Below the pieces are notes generated by a model. It saw nothing but the letters and a program-made list of their open reading frames with translations. It was not told the DNA's origin and did no database searches. The position numbers and the translations under genes were made by a program. DNA of 43,055 bases from Chlorobium sp. (GTDB taxonomy: Bacteria; Bacteroidota; Chlorobiia; Chlorobiales; Chlorobiaceae), in the NCBI GenBank assembly GCA_005843835.1, contig SZXZ01000080.1, positions 1 through 43,055 on the forward strand. The letters are read 5' to 3'. How positions within the stretch are numbered: position 1 is the first letter of the stretch; each line of letters opens with the position of its first letter. Positions 18,715-27,590 of this stretch are shown piece by piece.

Positions 18715-19656
18715 TTGAAAAAACAGCTTATCATCGGCACAAGATCCAGCCCCCTCGCTTTGTGGCAGGCAGAATTTACAAAAACGGAACTTTCCAGACA
18801 TTTTCCTGAGCTTGAAATTACTCTTAAACTGGTTAAAACAACTGGTGACGTACTTCTTGACTCTCCCCTTTCAAAAATCGGGGATATGGGATTGTTCACA
18901 AAGGATATTGAAAAACATCTTATCACTAAGGAAATCGACCTTGCGGTCCATAGTTTGAAGGATGTTCCGACCAGTACACCGAAAGGACTTTTGATTACCT
19001 CTTTTACCGAACGCGAAGACACGAGGGATGTAATCATTTCAAAGAATGGAGCTAAGCTGAAAGATCTTCCGCAAAATGCGAAAGTGGCAACAAGCAGCCT
19101 TCGCAGAATGTCGCAGTTGTTAAGCCTTCGCCCTGATTTTGAGATATGCGACATCAGGGGCAACCTCAACACCCGCTTCCAGAAGTTTGATGAAGGTAAA
19201 TTTGACGCTATGATGCTTGCTTATGCGGGCGTTTTCCGTTTGAATTTCAGTGACCGCATTTCAGAAATCTTGCCGCACGAGGTTATGCTTCCTGCTGTAG
19301 GACAAGGTGCGCTTGGTATTGAGACCCGTGTGGATGACGAACAGACAAGAGAGATTGTTAGAATTCTCAACCATTCCACTACAGAATACTGCTGCAGGGC
19401 GGAACGTGCACTGTTACGTCATTTGCAGGGTGGATGCCAGATTCCTATCGGAGCCTATGCTTCGTTTAAAAACGGGACTTTGAAACTTCTTGCTTATGTT
19501 GGCTCTGTTGATGGCAAAGTTGGTCTGCACAATGAAATGACAAAAACCGGCCTGACTTCTCCAGAACAGGCAGAAGAAGTCGGTATTGCTCTTGCAGAGG
19601 AACTTTTGAAACAGGGTGCAGAAAAAATTCTGTCGGAAATCCGCAAAACCCGCTGA
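18715..19656 (+). CDS. hemC: Hydroxymethylbilane synthase (porphobilinogen deaminase)
   Basis: Polymerises four porphobilinogen molecules into hydroxymethylbilane using a covalently bound dipyrromethane cofactor. Visible family motifs are [13 protein letters not shown] at the N-terminus, [37 protein letters not shown], and the cofactor-attachment cysteine in GGCQIPIGA. Length is 313 aa. The start is a TTG at 18715: an in-frame TAA lies at 18697 and no ATG or GTG falls between, so the TTG gives the conserved N-terminus. It overlaps hemD by one base (TGATG), implying coupled translation. Confidence 0.96.
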   Translation: MKKQLIIGTRSSPLALWQAEFTKTELSRHFPELEITLKLVKTTGDVLLDSPLSKIGDMGLFTKDIEKHLITKEIDLAVHSLKDVPTSTPKGLLITSFTEREDTRDVIISKNGAKLKDLPQNAKVATSSLRRMSQLLSLRPDFEICDIRGNLNTRFQKFDEGKFDAMMLAYAGVFRLNFSDRISEILPHEVMLPAVGQGALGIETRVDDEQTREIVRILNHSTTEYCCRAERALLRHLQGGCQIPIGAYASFKNGTLKLLAYVGSVDGKVGLHNEMTKTGLTSPEQAEEVGIALAEELLKQGAEKILSEIRKTR

Positions 19657-20396
19657 TGAAAACTGTCCTCGTTACCCGTCCGAAAAATCAGGCGGCTTCA
19701 TTTGTTAAAGAACTGGAACAATACGGCCTGAACTCGTTTGTCTTTCCGACAATCGAGATCAGGCCCGTTTCGGGTTGGAAGGTTCCCTCGTTGCTTGAGT
19801 TTGACGGTGTCTTTTTTACAAGCCCGAACAGTGTCAGCTTTTTCATGGAACAGCTTCTTCTGGAGCGTCCGGAAGAACTGAAAAATCTTCAGCAACTTAA
19901 GATCTGGGCTGTAGGCAAAACAACTTCGCAAGATCTTGCTGCTCATGGAGTTACGACTGAACCGATACCGAAAATTGCTGATGCCGCCACTTTGATGGAG
20001 GAAATCAGTGATGATTGTATTAAAGGACACACTTTTCTTTTTCTCAAAGGTAGTCTTTCGCTGGGAATCATTCCTTCGATTATTCAAAAACGTGGGGGAA
20101 CATGTGTTGAAATAATCGTTTATGAAAATCTTCCTCCTTCGCTTGAAGAGAGTACAAAAGTTAAGCTGTTGCTTGAAAATGGCGGGCTTTCATGTCTTTC
20201 TTTTACCAGTCCATCGACGGCAGTGAATTTTTTTGAAGCACTTGGAACCACAACACTTCCTCTCGGTGTACAGATAGCTGCCATTGGTACAACAACTGCC
20301 AGTGCATTGAAAAAAATGGGAGTTCAAGTGGATGTTATACCTGAAGACTTCAATGCATCAAGTTTTGCTAAAGCAATTGCTAAAGCACTTCAATAA
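19656..20396 (+). CDS. hemD: Uroporphyrinogen-III synthase
   Basis: Cyclises hydroxymethylbilane with inversion of ring D to give uroporphyrinogen III, the branch point for heme, bacteriochlorophyll and corrinoids. The 246-aa sequence is divergent, as is usual for HemD, but has the family features [46 protein letters not shown] and [16 protein letters not shown], with [15 protein letters not shown] near the C-terminus. It is last in hemX-hemA-hemC-hemD and converges on the membrane-protein gene ending at 20406. Confidence 0.93.
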   Translation: MKTVLVTRPKNQAASFVKELEQYGLNSFVFPTIEIRPVSGWKVPSLLEFDGVFFTSPNSVSFFMEQLLLERPEELKNLQQLKIWAVGKTTSQDLAAHGVTTEPIPKIADAATLMEEISDDCIKGHTFLFLKGSLSLGIIPSIIQKRGGTCVEIIVYENLPPSLEESTKVKLLLENGGLSCLSFTSPSTAVNFFEALGTTTLPLGVQIAAIGTTTASALKKMGVQVDVIPEDFNASSFAKAIAKALQ

Positions 20397-20405
20397 TTGT
20401 AACAA

Positions 20406-20930
20406 TCAGCATTTATCTACCTCCTCCTCAATATCCGGAAGGTCATCGTCCTCGAATACACTACCCATAACATATTCCGAATCTACCGGTAATTTCTTTT
20501 CTATTTCTTCTATTTCCTGAAAAAGCAGCAACTGCCTGTTGCTCTCTGGAAAATCATTGTGGTGATTTTTAGATGGCTTTACAACGAGATCAGCAATGCT
20601 CTCAGTATCTGTGTTTTCTTCGTCACGCATTGTATGCCCCTTTTGACCGTTGAAGGATAATTTATTCTGTCCGGATGATGAGCGTCTGTTCATCAACTCC
20701 AAAGATCCACATTGATTTTCGAGAGTTTCCCTGATAGATTCTTCAAGTTCAATTCGCATTGCATGGAGAAGCTGGATTGAATCTGCCCTCTGCTGAGCCA
20801 GTTCACGCCTGAGTTCCCGTCCTATTTTTTCGATTTCCTTCAGTTCCCTGCCAGGCCAGCCAATTAACAACAATGCCAGAATACCAAGAAGCAGGACAAT
20901 ATTAATAAATAAGAGTACCGTTATCATCAT
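20406..20930 (-). CDS. Hypothetical single-pass membrane protein with coiled coil
   Basis: I do not recognise this 174-aa protein. Residues 3-26 form one strongly hydrophobic segment, followed by a long charged helix with heptad character (ELKEIEKIGRELRRELAQQ) to about residue 70. The remainder is polar, low-complexity and acidic, ending in DDLPDIEEEVDKC. The layout, an N-terminal anchor plus a coiled coil, resembles the start of RmuC-type proteins, but no RmuC core is present. It lies 11 bp downstream of the HisN-like gene on the same strand and is probably co-transcribed with it. Confidence 0.6.
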   Translation of the reverse strand: MMITVLLFINIVLLLGILALLLIGWPGRELKEIEKIGRELRRELAQQRADSIQLLHAMRIELEESIRETLENQCGSLELMNRRSSSGQNKLSFNGQKGHTMRDEENTDTESIADLVVKPSKNHHNDFPESNRQLLLFQEIEEIEKKLPVDSEYVMGSVFEDDDLPDIEEEVDKC

Positions 20931-20941
20931 AAACTTCAGAC

Positions 20942-21703
20942 CTATTTTTCAATAGCTTTCAACAAACCGGTGCCGATTGCCTTATTAGCACTAACCAAAC
21001 CTTCTCCTGATATTGTTGTGAGACCCCTGTAGTCGAAACAGCATCCTCCTGCTTCAAGCACAATAGGAATCAGTGCGGCACAATCCCACGGATTCATGAT
21101 TTTGTCCACTGAAACTTCTGCACGTCCTGAGGCAACAAGCATGTGGCCGTAACAATCGCCCCAGCCACGCACAAGGCCAGCTTTACTGCGAAGGGCGTCC
21201 ACCGGATGCTCGGTTGGCGGGTCAAGAAGATACTCTCGTTCAGTATAGAGAACGGTTGACTGGCTGATATCCGTAATGCTTGAAACCGAAATAGGTGATC
21301 CATTCAGAAAAGCTCCCTTTCCCCTTTCAGCATAATACAACTCTCCAAGAGCTGGAAAATATACAACCCCCAGTTGAAGAAAGGCATCAACTTCCAGGGC
21401 AATCATAACACCATAAAGCGGGACTTTATGTATGAACGCTTTTGTTCCATCAATTGGATCAATAATCCAGCGCCGATTGTTAACAGATTGACGCTCTTCA
21501 AATTCTTCCCCTAGGAGCCCGTCTTCTGGATAATGTGATATAATCCCTTTTCGTATAAGTTCTTCGGCTTTTCGGTCTGCTTCTGTAACAGGTGTTGCAT
21601 CCCTTTTTGTGAAAACCTGAAGAGAAGTTGACGAATAATAGTCCAAGGTTAAACGGCCGGCCTGTTCGGCTAATTCAATGGCAAGTTGAAGATCCTTTGT
21701 CAT
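20942..21703 (-). CDS. hisN: Inositol-monophosphatase family phosphatase, HisN-like histidinol-phosphatase
   Basis: Mg-dependent phosphatase of the IMPase/FBPase superfamily, 253 aa. Metal-binding motifs in order are the Glu in LLGEEFEE, the DPIDGTK signature within WIIDPIDGTKAF, and MNPWDCAALIPIVLEAGG at the C-terminus. The HisN group (histidinol-phosphate to histidinol) typically shows this spacing and the VTEADRKAEELI N-terminal segment. CysQ- or SuhB-type activity is an alternative. It is transcribed away from the mmd operon. Confidence 0.82.
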   Translation of the reverse strand: MTKDLQLAIELAEQAGRLTLDYYSSTSLQVFTKRDATPVTEADRKAEELIRKGIISHYPEDGLLGEEFEERQSVNNRRWIIDPIDGTKAFIHKVPLYGVMIALEVDAFLQLGVVYFPALGELYYAERGKGAFLNGSPISVSSITDISQSTVLYTEREYLLDPPTEHPVDALRSKAGLVRGWGDCYGHMLVASGRAEVSVDKIMNPWDCAALIPIVLEAGGCCFDYRGLTTISGEGLVSANKAIGTGLLKAIEK

Positions 21704-21965
21704 GGTTTTTATACTCTCTTTTAACTTCGAAAAAAATCTAATTTCATATTATTCATCCCTGCTTGCAAGCTAAAGGCGGATAATCCCTTTTTTTTTTCAA
21801 TATTCAGGGTCGAAAGAATGAAAAATAATGGAATATAAACCGTTGCATGTGCGTCAGTACTACTTTAATGGGAGATAAATAAACGTCTTGCCAAGTTCAC
21901 ATGTGATATTATTTAAAAAGGTTAGCGCCGCCCGACAAGTTAGTTAATCAATATCTTAAAACACA

Positions 21966-23507
21966 ATGAAACGCTTAATTGCGGAACGCGAAAAAGCCCG
22001 CCTTGGAGGTGGAGAAAAACGCATAGATTCCCAACATAAAAAAGGAAAATTCACTGCACGTGAACGCGTCGATATGCTGCTTGACGAAGGCAGTTTTGAA
22101 GAATACGACATGTTTGTCACTCACCGAACCACCGATTTCAGTCTTGACAAGGAACAGTATCTTTCCGATGGTGTTATCACGGGTCATGGAACCATCGATG
22201 GACGCACCGTTTATATTTTTTCCCAGGATTTTACTGTTCTTGGCGGTTCCCTTTCAGAGACTAATGCGCTTAAAATCTGTAAGGTGATGGATCAGGCAAT
22301 GAAAGTCGGAGCGCCTATTATCGGAATTAATGACAGTGGTGGAGCAAGAATTCAGGAAGGAGTAAGAAGCCTTTCTGGATATGCCAGTATTTTTCAGCGA
22401 AATGTAATGGCATCGGGTGTTATTCCTCAGATATCAGCTATTTTCGGACCATGTGCCGGCGGTGCCGTATACTCTCCTGCCCTTACTGACTTTGTTGTGA
22501 TGGCGGAAAAAAACAGTTACATGTTTGTCACCGGGCCAAAAGTTGTTAAAACTGTTACCGGTGAAACCATCACTGATGAAGATCTTGGAGGCGCAACCGT
22601 TCATGCAACAAAATCAGGAGTTACCCATTTTGTTGGAGCTAATGAAACCGAAGGCATCCTACTGATAAAAAAACTGCTCAGTTACCTGCCCCAAAATAAC
22701 CTTGAAGAACCGCCATTAGCCGTCTGCAGCGATCCTGCTGACAGACTGGATGATAAACTGAATACAATCATCCCTGAAAAACCATCCATACCTTATGATG
22801 TCAAGGATATTATTCATTCGATTGCGGACAATGGAGAGTTTCTTGAAGTACAGCGTCAATATGCAAGAAACATCGTTGTCGGTTTTGTCACTTTTAATGG
22901 AATATCAACCGGCATTGTAGCCAATCAACCCAACTTCCTTGCCGGATGCCTTGACATTAACGCTTCACGTAAAGCTGCCAGGTTTGTCAGATTCTGTGAT
23001 GCCTTTAATATCCCTATCGTTACTCTTGTCGATGTTCCTGGATTTCTTCCGGGAAGTGCCCAGGAGTTTGAAGGTATTATCAGTAATGGGGCGAAGCTGA
23101 TATTTGCTTATGGAGAGGCCACTGTCCCGAAAATCACTATTATCCTGCGAAAGGCCTATGGCGGAGCCTATATTGTCATGAGTTCCAAACAGTTGCGCGG
23201 GGATGTTAATTATGCCTGGCCTACTGCGGAAATTGCGGTCATGGGGCCAATCGGTGCTATAGAGGTACTTTATAACCGCGATCTTAACGCAATGGATAAT
23301 CCGGAAGAACGTGCAAAGTTTGTTGCTGAACATGCTGCCGATTACCGTGAAAAATTTGCCAATCCTTATGAGGCTGCAAAATACGGCTATATCGATGATA
23401 TCATTGAGCCTCGAAATACCCGGTTCAGAATAATCCGAGCTTTACAGACACTTTCGACAAAGAAAGATGTCAACCCTCCTAAAAAGCACTCTACTCTGCC
23501 ACTTTAA
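21966..23507 (+). CDS. mmdA: Methylmalonyl-CoA decarboxylase/carboxyltransferase alpha subunit
   Basis: Biotin-dependent carboxyltransferase of 513 aa, related to propionyl-CoA carboxylase beta chains. It transfers CO2 between methylmalonyl-CoA and the biotin carried by MmdC. Motifs include [21 protein letters not shown] at the N-terminus, [25 protein letters not shown] (acyl-CoA oxyanion site), VDVPGFLPG and [10 protein letters not shown]. An in-frame TAA at 21957 fixes the start near 21966. It heads mmdA-mmdD-mmdC-mmdB. Because the pump subunits follow, a decarboxylase role fits better than a biotin-ATP carboxylase; no biotin carboxylase is encoded here. Confidence 0.93.
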   Translation: MKRLIAEREKARLGGGEKRIDSQHKKGKFTARERVDMLLDEGSFEEYDMFVTHRTTDFSLDKEQYLSDGVITGHGTIDGRTVYIFSQDFTVLGGSLSETNALKICKVMDQAMKVGAPIIGINDSGGARIQEGVRSLSGYASIFQRNVMASGVIPQISAIFGPCAGGAVYSPALTDFVVMAEKNSYMFVTGPKVVKTVTGETITDEDLGGATVHATKSGVTHFVGANETEGILLIKKLLSYLPQNNLEEPPLAVCSDPADRLDDKLNTIIPEKPSIPYDVKDIIHSIADNGEFLEVQRQYARNIVVGFVTFNGISTGIVANQPNFLAGCLDINASRKAARFVRFCDAFNIPIVTLVDVPGFLPGSAQEFEGIISNGAKLIFAYGEATVPKITIILRKAYGGAYIVMSSKQLRGDVNYAWPTAEIAVMGPIGAIEVLYNRDLNAMDNPEERAKFVAEHAADYREKFANPYEAAKYGYIDDIIEPRNTRFRIIRALQTLSTKKDVNPPKKHSTLPL

Positions 23508-23521
23508 CCAGCTAAAAGTCA

Positions 23522-23902
23522 ATGACAACAGACGTTCTCATGTTACCGATTGATCTTTCGGCTATCGGCAAAGAGCATTGGACCCTTGCCGTCATCGGCT
23601 ATAGTGTGGTGTTTCTAGCCCTCATTTTGCTTTTTCTCTTTTTTAGTATACTTCCAAAATTTCTCACGCGTAACCTGAGAAAAAAATTTCAAAAAGAGGG
23701 CAGTCAGGAAATGGCTGCACTTGCCGGCACTTTGGTCCCAGGAGAAGTCAGTGCCGCAATTGCTACTGCTATATCACTTTACCTTGAAGAGTTGCACGAT
23801 GAGGAAACTGCAATTCTGACTATTAAAAAAGTCGGTAAATCTTACTCTCCCTGGAATTCAAAAATATATAATGTCATTAATTTTAACCGTTTTCAACGAT
23901 GA
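23522..23902 (+). CDS. mmdD: OadG/MmdD-like small membrane subunit of the sodium-pump decarboxylase
   Basis: A 126-aa protein with one N-terminal membrane helix (about residues 24-45) and a cytoplasmic tail. It fits the OadG family, which assembles the decarboxylase complex. The tail has EVSAAIATAISLYLEELHDEE and ends in PWNSKIYNVINFNR, similar to fused OadG domains of other bacteria. It starts 14 bp after mmdA and overlaps mmdC by 4 bp (ATGA), so the subunits are translationally coupled. Confidence 0.85.
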   Translation: MTTDVLMLPIDLSAIGKEHWTLAVIGYSVVFLALILLFLFFSILPKFLTRNLRKKFQKEGSQEMAALAGTLVPGEVSAAIATAISLYLEELHDEETAILTIKKVGKSYSPWNSKIYNVINFNRFQR

Positions 23903-24315
23903 GGCGATATAAATTCACCATAAGCGGAAACAAGTACAACGTTGAAATCAAATCGTTTGAAGAAAACCTTGCCGAAGTTGAGATTAACGGAACCTCTTAC
24001 CGGGTTGAGCTGGGCAAAGAAATCAAAACTCCTCAAACGCCGAAACTTGTCCGCTACAATCCTCCTGCTCCTTCCAAAGAGCCGGTACTCAATACTTCCG
24101 GGCTTTGCTTAATCAAGGCACCGCTTCCTGGAACAATTATAGCAATCTCTGTGCTGCCAGGTATGAAGATTAAACTGGACCAGCCCGTTATTGTACTTGA
24201 AGCCATGAAAATGGAAAACAATGTTTTTGCTGAAAAAACCGGGACTGTGAAGACGGTAAAAGTGGCTGTAGGCGATACCGTTATGCAGGGCGACATTCTG
24301 ATCGAAATTGAATAA
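23899..24315 (+). CDS. mmdC: Biotin carboxyl-carrier subunit
   Basis: A 138-aa biotinyl protein. The C-terminal biotinyl domain has the EAMKMEN signature around residue 102, whose second lysine carries biotin, and the flanking PLPGTI and GDTVMQGDILIEIE segments. The N-terminal part is a short beta-rich region. It shuttles the carboxyl group from MmdA to the membrane decarboxylase MmdB. It overlaps the upstream gene by 4 bp and is followed at once by mmdB. Confidence 0.95.
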   Translation: MRRYKFTISGNKYNVEIKSFEENLAEVEINGTSYRVELGKEIKTPQTPKLVRYNPPAPSKEPVLNTSGLCLIKAPLPGTIIAISVLPGMKIKLDQPVIVLEAMKMENNVFAEKTGTVKTVKVAVGDTVMQGDILIEIE

Positions 24316-24322
24316 TACCATT

Positions 24323-25459
24323 ATGGAAGGAATTGTGCGCTTTTTTGAGAATTCCGGTTTTGCCAATGCAACCCCAGGTCACCTGTTGATGATTCTGGTA
24401 GGACTGATATTCATTTATCTTGCCATCCGACATGAGTATAAACCACTTTTTCTCGTACCAATAGGATTCGGGATTCTGATCGGAAACACTCCATTTATTG
24501 AACATGCCGGACTGCATCTTGGAATATATGAGGAAGGCAGCCTTATGAATTATCTCTATATGGGTGTGCTGAAGGGAATTTTCCCTCCCCTTATTTTTCT
24601 TGGTATCGGTGCTATGACCGATTTCTCCCCGCTGATTTCAAATCCAAAACTGATGCTGCTTGGCGCTGCGGCTCAATTGGGCATTTTTTTAACGTATATC
24701 GGCGCCATTTCTTTGGGATTTACAAATCCGGAGTCTGCATCTATTGGAATAATTGGCGGTGCTGATGGCCCGACAGCTATCTTTCTATCCTCAAAACTTG
24801 CTCCGCATCTCATTGGATCTATTGCCTTAGCTGCTTACTCATACATGGCTCTTCTTCCAATCATTCAAACACCGATCATGCGGCTTTTGACTTCAAAACA
24901 AGAGCGCAGAATAAAAATGAAGCCGCCACGTTCAGTAAGCAAACTGGAAAAAATACTGTTCCCGATTATCGCTGTTCTTTTTACAGGATTTATTGCTCCA
25001 GGCTCTCTGCCTCTTCTTGGTATGCTTTTTTTAGGCAATCTGCTTAAAGAATCCATGGTTACAAAACGTCTTGCCGATACTGCAAAAAATGCCATGATAG
25101 ATATTGTCACCATCGTGCTTGGGGTCACCATCGGTGCTTCAACACAAGCGACAACTTTTCTAACACGGGAATCAGTATATATTTTTGTTCTTGGAGCCAC
25201 TGCCTTTATGATTTCAACAGCTGGAGGAATACTTTTTGCCAAAATCATGAACCTTTTTCTTTCTCCAGAAAACAGGATCAATCCTCTGATAGGGGCTGCA
25301 GGGGTCTCGGCTGTGCCCGACAGTGCAATTGTCGTGCAGGTGGAAGGACTGAAAGCTGATCCCGATAATCACCTGATAATGCACGCCATGGCTCCAAATG
25401 TTGCAGGTGTAATCGGGTCTGCAGTTGCCGCAGGCATTATGATGAACTTTTTATTGTAG
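24323..25459 (+). CDS. mmdB: Sodium ion-translocating decarboxylase beta subunit
   Basis: Integral membrane subunit that decarboxylates carboxybiotin and exports Na+. It has about 378 aa from the ATG at 24323, 7 bp after mmdC; an in-frame TTG at 24308 would instead overlap mmdC. Signature segments of OadB/MmdB/GcdB are present: FLGIGAMTDFSPLISNP, GIIGGADGPTAIF (with the Asp implicated in Na+ transport), PLLGMLFLGNLLKES, and AAGVSAVPDSA near the C-terminus. It closes the mmd operon and converges on the sensor-kinase gene. Confidence 0.95.
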   Translation: MEGIVRFFENSGFANATPGHLLMILVGLIFIYLAIRHEYKPLFLVPIGFGILIGNTPFIEHAGLHLGIYEEGSLMNYLYMGVLKGIFPPLIFLGIGAMTDFSPLISNPKLMLLGAAAQLGIFLTYIGAISLGFTNPESASIGIIGGADGPTAIFLSSKLAPHLIGSIALAAYSYMALLPIIQTPIMRLLTSKQERRIKMKPPRSVSKLEKILFPIIAVLFTGFIAPGSLPLLGMLFLGNLLKESMVTKRLADTAKNAMIDIVTIVLGVTIGASTQATTFLTRESVYIFVLGATAFMISTAGGILFAKIMNLFLSPENRINPLIGAAGVSAVPDSAIVVQVEGLKADPDNHLIMHAMAPNVAGVIGSAVAAGIMMNFLL

Positions 25460-25508
25460 GGATGTAAGCATATAAGGCTTGTTACAAAACAGAACATCTC
25501 TTGGATCT

Positions 25509-27590
25509 TTAGATCAAAGAGGTGATTTTCTCTACAAGCACCTTATTATCTATAGGTTTGATAATATAATTGTTCATGCCGTTTTGCATTGCCATCAATA
25601 CGGTTTCGTTACTTGAGTCGCCACTCAGACCTATGATCGGGATGTTTCTGCTGGAATTTTTTCCGGATCGTATTCGCTTTGTTGCTTCGATACCGTCGAG
25701 AACGGGCATCTGAATATCCATAAGCATCAAATCACAGTCCCGGTGTTCCAACATTTCAAGCGCGTCCTTACCGTTTGATGCCTCCAGAACGATTATACCT
25801 TGCTGCTGAAGAATACTCTTTATGACCATGAGGTTGACTGGCGAATCATCAACAACCAGAACAATTTTACCTTTAAGAGTCCCTTTCTGTTTTTCTGGTT
25901 TTGATTGCAGAGATGTTGTGAGAACCTGTAAAAAATCTCCAAGGACAAGCGGCATGGAAAGCAAGCCTTGTATCCCTGACTTTTCAACACGTGCACGCAC
26001 AATAAACAAGGGTTCCCTTGTGTAGACTACTATCGGTAAATATTTTTCAGTACTTCTGATCCAGGATGCAAGCTCATAACTATCAAAATCAAGTAAATCG
26101 ATGTTCGCCAGAAGAAGATCATACCGGCCTGACTCTATCTTGCTTATTGCCTCCGATCCACTTAAGACCTCATCTGCCTTAACACCAAGAGAATGAAGGT
26201 AGGTACGAATCTGCGTTACATTCTCAATATCACTATCGACAAGCAGGAGTTTCTTTCCTGAACAGACAGCTCTATTTTCGCTATAGAGTTTTGATTCATA
26301 GGCTGCAATATCTGATTCCCCGAGTACTGGAAAGCTTAGAATAAATTCGGTAAACTCTCCCTGAACTGAATTACAGATAATGTCTCCTCCAAAAGAGTGC
26401 ATGACCCTTTTGCAGTAACTCAGACCTAATCCAGTTCCGCCTTTTCTTCCGGATGTAAAAAAGGGATCGAAAAGTTTACCAAGAATTTCTTTTGAAACGC
26501 CAGGTCCAGTATCTCTTACATAAACCATGTTCAGAGTTTTACCTCGCTGAAAATGGATATCGATATATCCATCAGGATAGGAGCGCAAAAAATAGAGAGC
26601 ATTCATGATCAGGTTGAAGAGGACAAAAATATACATGGTTTCTGCCCCAAGAAACATGAAATCATCATCTTCCCGGAAATAGACGCGTTCCCTTTCTTTA
26701 TCCGACTCATAACTGTATTCATCAAGAGCCTTACGAGTTAATGAGAATGCTGAAAAATAGGCGAACCCTTTCTTCTGAAAAGCGTCTTCCTTTACTTCGT
26801 CAAGAATCATGTCAATCACTTGTATACCCCGATTTACCGCCATCTGGCCTTGGGCCACCCTTTGATAGATTTTTTCAAGACTGTTGACTGAAATCAGAGG
26901 GACAAAACTCTCGGTATGATATCTCGGAAGTTCCTGTAGGATTGAATCAAAATTATAACGGATCTGCCCGAGAGGATTTCGCATTTCATGGGCAATGCCG
27001 CCTGCAAGAGCCTGAAGAGCGTTGTTTCTTTCCTGAGCCATAATGCCTTTTTTGTTGCTGTAGCTGAAGACATAACCTGCAAGAATGGTACATGAAAGAA
27101 CAATAAGGTAAAGCGGAATATTGAATGTCGGGTGTAGCGGGACAAGTGGAGTTGACAAATAATAAAATATAACCGCCCCTATGACCCCGATAGCAAGATC
27201 TATAAGAACCATCAACCAGTTAGGAACAAATGCAATGAGTACAAAGAGCATGAAAATTTCCCAATAGAGCCAGAGCTCATGAAAATTGTTCATGATGAGG
27301 TTGACGGTAAAAATGAAAGGCAGTACAAATATTATGGTAAAATGCCAGTGATAGGAGAAAAAAGGCTGGAGAATAACCGGCACCTTTTTTTTAAACACTA
27401 CAGAAATACACAAGATAGTTGCCAGTATACGAAGGGTGAGGTTTTCATAGGGAAGGTGAAAGAGGTACTTGAAGATAAAGTAAAACGAGAAGTGCATAGG
27501 CGCGCCAAGGATGGCTGCGGCCATGGTATTGAAGGATGATACCTGGGTTCCTTCCTTTATACACTGACGAATGTAGGATACGACCTTCAA
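25509..27590 (-). CDS. CqsS-like membrane hybrid histidine kinase with two receiver domains
   Basis: About 693 aa from a TTG start at 27590. That start has GGGGA six bases upstream and overlaps the upstream stop as TTGA; a GTG at 27620 is an alternative. The N-terminal membrane domain (about residues 20-185, six helices) contains YENLTLR, close to a segment I recall in Vibrio CqsS. The kinase follows: H-box GIAHEMRNPL (His near 201), N-box FNLIMNALYF, then DTGPGV and GTGLGLSYC. Receiver 1 is degenerate: LLLANIDLLD has Asn at the phospho-acceptor position and lacks the usual Lys-Pro. Receiver 2 is canonical (VDDSPVN, LMDIQMP, IIKPID). CqsS (686 aa) senses alpha-hydroxyketones. It is last in a coupled three-gene operon. 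Confidence 0.9.
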   Translation of the reverse strand: MKVVSYIRQCIKEGTQVSSFNTMAAAILGAPMHFSFYFIFKYLFHLPYENLTLRILATILCISVVFKKKVPVILQPFFSYHWHFTIIFVLPFIFTVNLIMNNFHELWLYWEIFMLFVLIAFVPNWLMVLIDLAIGVIGAVIFYYLSTPLVPLHPTFNIPLYLIVLSCTILAGYVFSYSNKKGIMAQERNNALQALAGGIAHEMRNPLGQIRYNFDSILQELPRYHTESFVPLISVNSLEKIYQRVAQGQMAVNRGIQVIDMILDEVKEDAFQKKGFAYFSAFSLTRKALDEYSYESDKERERVYFREDDDFMFLGAETMYIFVLFNLIMNALYFLRSYPDGYIDIHFQRGKTLNMVYVRDTGPGVSKEILGKLFDPFFTSGRKGGTGLGLSYCKRVMHSFGGDIICNSVQGEFTEFILSFPVLGESDIAAYESKLYSENRAVCSGKKLLLVDSDIENVTQIRTYLHSLGVKADEVLSGSEAISKIESGRYDLLLANIDLLDFDSYELASWIRSTEKYLPIVVYTREPLFIVRARVEKSGIQGLLSMPLVLGDFLQVLTTSLQSKPEKQKGTLKGKIVLVVDDSPVNLMVIKSILQQQGIIVLEASNGKDALEMLEHRDCDLMLMDIQMPVLDGIEATKRIRSGKNSSRNIPIIGLSGDSSNETVLMAMQNGMNNYIIKPIDNKVLVEKITSLI

